Positions 4,141 through 8,410 of a DNA stretch of 8,410 bases are shown one piece after another (the first letter of the stretch is position 1; each line of letters opens with the position of its first letter). The stretch is from Candidatus Zixiibacteriota bacterium. Its GTDB lineage: Bacteria > Zixibacteria > MSB-5A5 > GN15 > FEB-12. A model generated the notes under the pieces. It had not been told where the DNA came from. It saw only the letters and a program-made list of their open reading frames with translations, and searched no databases. A program made the position numbers and the translations under genes. The DNA lies in NCBI GenBank assembly GCA_023132995.1, contig JAGLXI010000121.1, positions 1 to 8,410 of the forward strand, written 5' to 3'.

Positions 4141-5988
4141 TTACATGTAATCTGATCTGCGCTGGTTCTTCTCGACGTTGTTTTCGATGTCGGAGGTCTC
4201 CACCAGATGCTGGTACCAGCGACCATAGCACTGTTGCTGTTTGTTCTGCAGGAGAATAGTACGCAGGGAATCGCGCTGCTCGGTGAACTCGGAGATATCC
4301 GCGCTCTTGCGGCCTATGAGTTCGAACATGACCGTACCCTTGTCGTGATCGACGGGGCCGGTCCACTGACCGGGTTCCGTGAGTGAAAAGACGGCGCCGA
4401 TTCCGGACGGACCACGCCCATATCCCTTGATGTACGAGTCCCGCCGGAACTCTTCGGGCACGCTGTATTCCGCATCGAACTTCTTTGCCGCGTCTCTGGG
4501 GTTGGCGCCGCTCTGTAACTCGGCCCAGATGGCGTTGGCCGTATCACGGCACATTTGGGCCACCGCGCTTTTGACAATATCCATTTTCACCTTCTCGCCC
4601 ATATCCTCATAGGTGGCAGGCCCGGCCGGGCGACGTTCATCAAGACGAATGACGAATAAATCGGTGGCGTTTTCCATTACCTCTGATATATCAGCGATTT
4701 TGTTCTCGAAAGCGAAGTCACTGGTGGCCCGATCGGCACCGAGATACTGGATGTTGCCGTTGCGAACAAACAGGCCGGTCTCCTCGACCACCAGATTCAT
4801 GCTCTTGGCGGCCTCGGCGAACCCCTGATCCCGGGCGGCCGCCTGAAACTCATTTAGCGTGTTGAAGCTTCTGTCCAGAGTTTCTTCCGATGTCGCCACC
4901 TTGAGTAGAATGTGCGAAACGTGGGCTTTTTTGACCTTCTCCTTCTTCTCTTTTCCGGCTACATCCTCCATTTCTTCCTTGTAGCCGTGATGCTTGAGAA
5001 TATGCCACCCGAACTGGGTGCGGAGCGGTTCGGACAACTCGCCCTCTTTCATCGAGAACGACAACTCATCAAACTCCGGCACCATGCGTCCCTGCGCAAA
5101 CCAGCCGAGGTCCCCGCCGTCCTTTCCCGAGCCGTCCTCGGAATAGAACCCGGCCATCTCGGCGAAATCGGCCCCCGCCACCAGGGAATCATATATTTGC
5201 TTGCTGCGGATGTAGACCCTCTCCCAGTCGAGCGGGGAGGGCTTTTTCTCGATCTTAACGAGGCTCAACGCGGCGCGATCCGCGACGGTGTATTCATCCT
5301 TGTGCTCGGCGAAGTAGGCTCGGTTCTCTTCGTCGGTGAACTTGGGCGGCGGGCGCGAAAAGCGGGCGTAGGTGACATTGATCATGCCCGCCTTGATTCG
5401 CTCCGTAGAGACGATGAAATGATCCCTGACTTCAGCCTCTGTAATGTGGGCCGCCTGAACGACCGCTTCCTGAAGCTTCAGTTTGAGGATTTCGTTTCTG
5501 ATGTGGGGCTCAAGTGAAGACCAGTAGGGCGCCATCTGCGGGTCGGCCATGGCGTTCACGTATTTCTGATAGTCAAACTTGCCCTCTGTCTGAAAATACT
5601 GAGTCTGCTGCAACTCCTGAGGAGGTGACATGCGCAGGTATCCGTACAGTTCTTCTTCGGTGACCGTGAGTTTATGCTTGGCCACCTGCTGCATTATAAG
5701 GCGGTCCTGCAGAATCTGGTTCCAGGCATCCTGCTGAATCTGCTTGACCTGCGCATCGGGCAATTCCTCTTCGCTCTTGTCGGCTTCGGTGCGCAGCAAC
5801 ATACTGAAGACCCGGTTGTACTCCTGCCAGGAGACTTCCTCGCCGTTTATGACGGCGGCCGCATTGGAACCTACGTAGTCGCTGCGACTGGACATGCCCA
5901 GCCCCCATTCCAGGACAATCATGCCCATGAAAAAGAACAGGACAATGATAATGATCGGGAGAATCATCTTGCGCAATGCGCTAAACAT
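4141..5988 (-). CDS. PpiD/SurA-type membrane-anchored peptidyl-prolyl isomerase-like chaperone
   Basis: This 615-residue protein matches the E. coli PpiD layout (about 620): a short cytoplasmic start (MFSALRK), one membrane segment at about 9-29, then a large periplasmic part. Residues 40-190 form the helical SurA_N-like chaperone region (VINGEEVSWQEYNR is its hallmark opening). A parvulin (PpiC) domain spans about 236-336, with FYSEDGSGKDGGDLGWF at 281-297, RMVPEF at 301-306 and FGWHIL at 326-331. A charged linker follows. Then KKAHVSHILLKV (353-364) opens a second parvulin-like module, and a helical C-terminal part runs to 615. It probably helps outer-membrane or secreted proteins fold at the inner membrane. 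The ribosome site AAGGAG is nine bases before the ATG. It is divergent from the M23 peptidase and convergent with ETF-QO. Catalytic activity is doubtful because S242 replaces the first parvulin histidine. Confidence 0.9.
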   Translation of the reverse strand: MFSALRKMILPIIIIVLFFFMGMIVLEWGLGMSSRSDYVGSNAAAVINGEEVSWQEYNRVFSMLLRTEADKSEEELPDAQVKQIQQDAWNQILQDRLIMQQVAKHKLTVTEEELYGYLRMSPPQELQQTQYFQTEGKFDYQKYVNAMADPQMAPYWSSLEPHIRNEILKLKLQEAVVQAAHITEAEVRDHFIVSTERIKAGMINVTYARFSRPPPKFTDEENRAYFAEHKDEYTVADRAALSLVKIEKKPSPLDWERVYIRSKQIYDSLVAGADFAEMAGFYSEDGSGKDGGDLGWFAQGRMVPEFDELSFSMKEGELSEPLRTQFGWHILKHHGYKEEMEDVAGKEKKEKVKKAHVSHILLKVATSEETLDRSFNTLNEFQAAARDQGFAEAAKSMNLVVEETGLFVRNGNIQYLGADRATSDFAFENKIADISEVMENATDLFVIRLDERRPAGPATYEDMGEKVKMDIVKSAVAQMCRDTANAIWAELQSGANPRDAAKKFDAEYSVPEEFRRDSYIKGYGRGPSGIGAVFSLTEPGQWTGPVDHDKGTVMFELIGRKSADISEFTEQRDSLRTILLQNKQQQCYGRWYQHLVETSDIENNVEKNQRRSDYM

Positions 5989-6049
5989 CCGCTTTTACTC
6001 CTTCGCCAAATGAGAGAATGCTCTCGTTGTCACTCCGGCTCTTATGCCG

Positions 6050-6059
6050 TAACCGGTTA
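6050..6059. promoter_or_regulatory. Ten-base palindrome near the PpiD-like gene's start of transcription
   Basis: TAACCGGTTA is self-complementary and lies just downstream of the minus-strand promoter at 6067-6094, where +1 would fall near 6060. This is a possible operator site, though a ten-base palindrome can arise by chance. Confidence 0.25.
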
Positions 6060-6066
6060 ACAAATC

Positions 6067-6094
6067 AATATACACCGGCTTCGCAAAATTCCAA
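6067..6094 (-). promoter_or_regulatory. Candidate promoter for the PpiD-like gene
   Basis: On the minus strand TTGGAA (6094-6089) and TATATT (6072-6067) are separated by 16 bases. The leader would be about 70 bases and would include a small stem, GAGAG with CTCTC (6025-6012). The match is moderate. Confidence 0.4.
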
Positions 6095-6142
6095 TAGCAA
6101 CCGACAAGATATTTACAAAAAGGTTTGTCTTTTCAGCCCGGA

Positions 6143-6172
6143 TTGCGATATCTTGGCGTCTGATGGTATAAC
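6143..6172 (+). promoter_or_regulatory. Candidate extended -10 promoter abutting the M23 start codon
   Basis: TTGCGA (6143-6148), 18 bases, then TATAAC (6167-6172) preceded by TG at 6164-6165 (TGGTATAAC). Transcription would begin at or very near the ATG at 6177, implying a leaderless or nearly leaderless mRNA. No Shine-Dalgarno sequence is visible upstream of that ATG, which agrees with this. Confidence 0.4.
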
Positions 6173-6176
6173 TTCT

Positions 6177-8410
6177 ATGATCAAGGTATCGACCATATTA
6201 ACCGCTGTCTTAGTGATTGCCTCGCTAATGGTTACTCCGTCGGCGAAAGGCGCGCGGCGGTGGCCAGTCGACGGCACTATTGATCTTTCCAGTACCTTTG
6301 GCGAGATACGCGAAAGGCATTTCCACGGCGGAATCGACATCCGGACCGGGGGAAAGGTGGGGACGACCGTGTTATCGCCCGTCGACGGCTACGTCTGGCG
6401 GGTGAAGATGTCCTACTACGGCTCCGGCAAGTGCCTCTATATCATGGGGGACGACGGTCATATCTACGTCTTCGGACACCTCTCCGAGCTTGCCGGCAGG
6501 ATTGATCACGCCGTCAAAGCGGCCCAGGTGGCTGCTCGACGATATTATCTCGACGTCTACTACCCTTCCGATTCGATCCGGATAAGCAAGGGCGAATTCC
6601 TGGCTTATAGCGGGCAGACCGGCGCCACCGCACCGCACCTTCATTTTGAAGTTCGGAGCACCGACAACGTTCCCATCAATCCTCTCACGCATGGTTTTGA
6701 TCTGCCCGACAATGTCCGACCCTCTTTCCAGCGCCTCGGCTTCCAGGTGACCGATGATCGCTCCCTGTTCCTTAGCGGTCGGCGGCGCATGTTTGTCGAC
6801 GTCGTCCGGCAGAAGAAGGCCGGTGATTTCACAATCGACACCCTGTTGTATTTCAATCATCCTTTCGGGATTCTGGTCGACGGTCACGATCTCATAAGAG
6901 TGGGCGGTATGAGACAGGCCATTTACAGTCTGACCGTATATATTGACGGCAAGCTGTTCTACGAGTCCCAATATGACTCCCTTGATTTTGAGACGACCGA
7001 CGCCGTCCTTTTAGAGTATGACTATCTCGAGGCGGTAGACAACCGCAAACGGGTGCGACGGCTGTTCAAGAGTCCGGGCAACCGCTTCGCCGGAAGCCGG
7101 GGAAGCGACCATCGCCACGGCGTGTTCGGCCGGGGGGGTGCTGAGAAGGTCGGTCTTCACCAGGTCCGGATTGTGGCTGAAGACTGTTCCGGCAACTCGG
7201 CCGAGCTTTCATTCCGGTTCCTGTGGTGCCCACGCGAGAATGTCTACGAACTCGACTCTCTGGTGACGCGTCCAGCCGACACCAGTCTATTCTTTTTTAC
7301 GCCGATAGCAGGCTACGAGAGACTGCGAATCGATTCCGTGAAGGCCCTTCGCAATGTGCAGGAACGCTGGGGGGCACCATCGACGGTGCACGTGAGGCAT
7401 CTCGAGAACGGCCAGCTCAAATGCGTGGCGATTGGGCGGGGCGTAGACGTCGCGGTGCTTCGCCTCTTCCTGTTCACCGAGGGGGGCGGCCTGATACGCG
7501 ATCTACTGTTCAACGGCATCCAGGAGAGTCAGCCCGATCGATGCGAACTGTTCTACGAGGTGATTGACGACGGCCTGCTGATCACGGTCAAGTCGCCGAA
7601 CAAGCGCGGATCGCACTCGCGGATAGAACTGTATTGCGGGGATTCACTGCTCGGAATTGAGTATCCGCAGTATTTCGAGATGAACCGCCACCTCTGTTTC
7701 ATTCCGCCGCGACCGGACTACGGCCGTATTGACCGGATCGGCGCGGCCATGACCCGGGATACGACCCGACCGGTAAGAGTCTTTCTGGACTCGCTGAACA
7801 TTTTCGCGGTCGGGCATGAGTCTGAGCAGGAGATCTGGCTGGACAGTTCATTCACTTTGCACTGTGACCGGAGCAACTTCTACGAACCTCGTTTCATTGA
7901 GCTACGCAGTAACTGGGCCTACTTGTGGACTACATTAGGGCTGAACTCCGCCCACTACCGGATATTCCCCGAGGCTTTCGCCTGTCGGAAAGAGTTCACG
8001 CTTGCCCTGCGGACTGCTGATCTCCGCAGCCGGGAATTTTCAAGCGGAATCTGCTGGCTGGACAAGGAGAAGAACCAGTGGGTCTGGCTGGACAACAGTC
8101 TTCACGGCGACACCCTGAAGGCCGCGTCACTGGGAGGGGGCTCGTTCGCGGTCGTGTTCGATTTAGACCCGCCGGAGATTCACCACCTGAACATCCGGGA
8201 CAGTCGGACCTACAGTGATCCTCGGCCGCTGATCAGTTTCTTAGCGGTGGACACCCTCTCAGGAATCGACGATGACCAGGATTTCCTTATCAAACTCGAC
8301 GGCAAGTGGATGATTCCCGAATACAACCCCAACACCCGCAGGTGCGTAACGAGGCCGCTGGAGCCGCTGAGTCCCGGGAAGCACCATCTGGGAATAATGG
8401 TATACGATCG
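6177..8410 (+). CDS. Secreted M23 (LytM-type) zinc metallopeptidase, 3' end outside window
   Basis: The frame stays open from ATG 6177 to the end (744 codons). Residues 1 to about 23 are a signal peptide (K3, hydrophobic 4-19, then TPSA). The M23 domain follows at about 30-170. Zinc ligands H50 and D54 are in FHGGID, and H156 is in APHLHFEV. The catalytic histidines H101 (FGHLSEL) and H154 are present, so it should be active, cutting peptide cross-links in peptidoglycan. Between H101 and H154 there is a longer insert than in LytM (about 106-137, including AARRYYLDVYY), a form common in FCB-group bacteria. After 170 the protein is beta-rich: LFKSPGNRF near 296-304, an Ig-like ending AEDCSGN at 334-340, and another Ig-like start, DPPEI at 664 with DTLSGID at 692-698. 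Envelope location is inferred. It is divergent from the PpiD-like gene. Upstream in-frame TTG 6153 is possible, but would spoil the signal peptide. Confidence 0.88.
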   Translation, partial: MIKVSTILTAVLVIASLMVTPSAKGARRWPVDGTIDLSSTFGEIRERHFHGGIDIRTGGKVGTTVLSPVDGYVWRVKMSYYGSGKCLYIMGDDGHIYVFGHLSELAGRIDHAVKAAQVAARRYYLDVYYPSDSIRISKGEFLAYSGQTGATAPHLHFEVRSTDNVPINPLTHGFDLPDNVRPSFQRLGFQVTDDRSLFLSGRRRMFVDVVRQKKAGDFTIDTLLYFNHPFGILVDGHDLIRVGGMRQAIYSLTVYIDGKLFYESQYDSLDFETTDAVLLEYDYLEAVDNRKRVRRLFKSPGNRFAGSRGSDHRHGVFGRGGAEKVGLHQVRIVAEDCSGNSAELSFRFLWCPRENVYELDSLVTRPADTSLFFFTPIAGYERLRIDSVKALRNVQERWGAPSTVHVRHLENGQLKCVAIGRGVDVAVLRLFLFTEGGGLIRDLLFNGIQESQPDRCELFYEVIDDGLLITVKSPNKRGSHSRIELYCGDSLLGIEYPQYFEMNRHLCFIPPRPDYGRIDRIGAAMTRDTTRPVRVFLDSLNIFAVGHESEQEIWLDSSFTLHCDRSNFYEPRFIELRSNWAYLWTTLGLNSAHYRIFPEAFACRKEFTLALRTADLRSREFSSGICWLDKEKNQWVWLDNSLHGDTLKAASLGGGSFAVVFDLDPPEIHHLNIRDSRTYSDPRPLISFLAVDTLSGIDDDQDFLIKLDGKWMIPEYNPNTRRCVTRPLEPLSPGKHHLGIMVYD

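Noticed and set aside
4912..5517. 201-residue plus-strand frame inside the PpiD-like gene
   Set aside because: Antisense shadow of a clear parvulin-family gene, with no recognisable domain.
6372..6971. 199-residue minus-strand frame over the M23 domain
   Set aside because: The plus strand encodes all five M23 active-site residues in one unbroken frame here, so the antisense frame is a shadow.

Overview
The window (about 55% GC by eye, a bacterial chromosome) carries six protein genes: two run off the ends and four are complete. No tRNA, rRNA, transposase, integrase or CRISPR array was seen, so it looks like ordinary chromosome rather than a mobile island. Taxonomy is inference only. The large M23 peptidase has the N-terminal layout that is common in Bacteroidetes and related FCB-group bacteria. 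Together with the PpiD-like chaperone (which implies a periplasm) and the clear Shine-Dalgarno sites, it suggests a Gram-negative FCB-type lineage, perhaps an uncultured phylum such as Zixibacteria.

Layout: 1-131 (-) is the first 43 codons of an exported protein. 132-446 is a divergent control region. 447-1064 (+) is a metal-dependent SAM methyltransferase of the COMT/YrrM (TrmR) family. 1065-1595 is a long, partly AT-rich control region with an FNR-type palindrome, a good sigma-70 promoter and two leader hairpins. It feeds 1596-2030 (+), an ArsC/Spx-fold protein that has lost the catalytic cysteine. 2031-2271 holds a promoter with direct and inverted repeats, followed by 2272-3948 (+), an electron-transfer flavoprotein:quinone oxidoreductase with three extra cysteines. 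4141-5988 (-) is a membrane-anchored PpiD/SurA-type folding factor with a clear intrinsic terminator at 4081-4109. 5989-6176 is a divergent promoter region, and 6177-8410 (+, runs off the end) is a secreted M23 zinc metallopeptidase followed by a long beta-rich region.

Two themes emerge. The left half is redox-flavoured: a Spx/ArsC relative behind an FNR-like box, next to an ETF-QO that would feed electrons from fatty-acid or amino-acid oxidation into the quinone pool. The right half is envelope biogenesis: a periplasmic chaperone and a cell-wall hydrolase transcribed divergently. The most interesting signals are the possible second Fe-S site in the ETF-QO, the cysteine-depleted ArsC/Spx protein with its elaborate leader, the split pattern of parvulin residues in the PpiD-like protein, and the possibly leaderless M23 gene. 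I did not find a clearly new multi-gene system.
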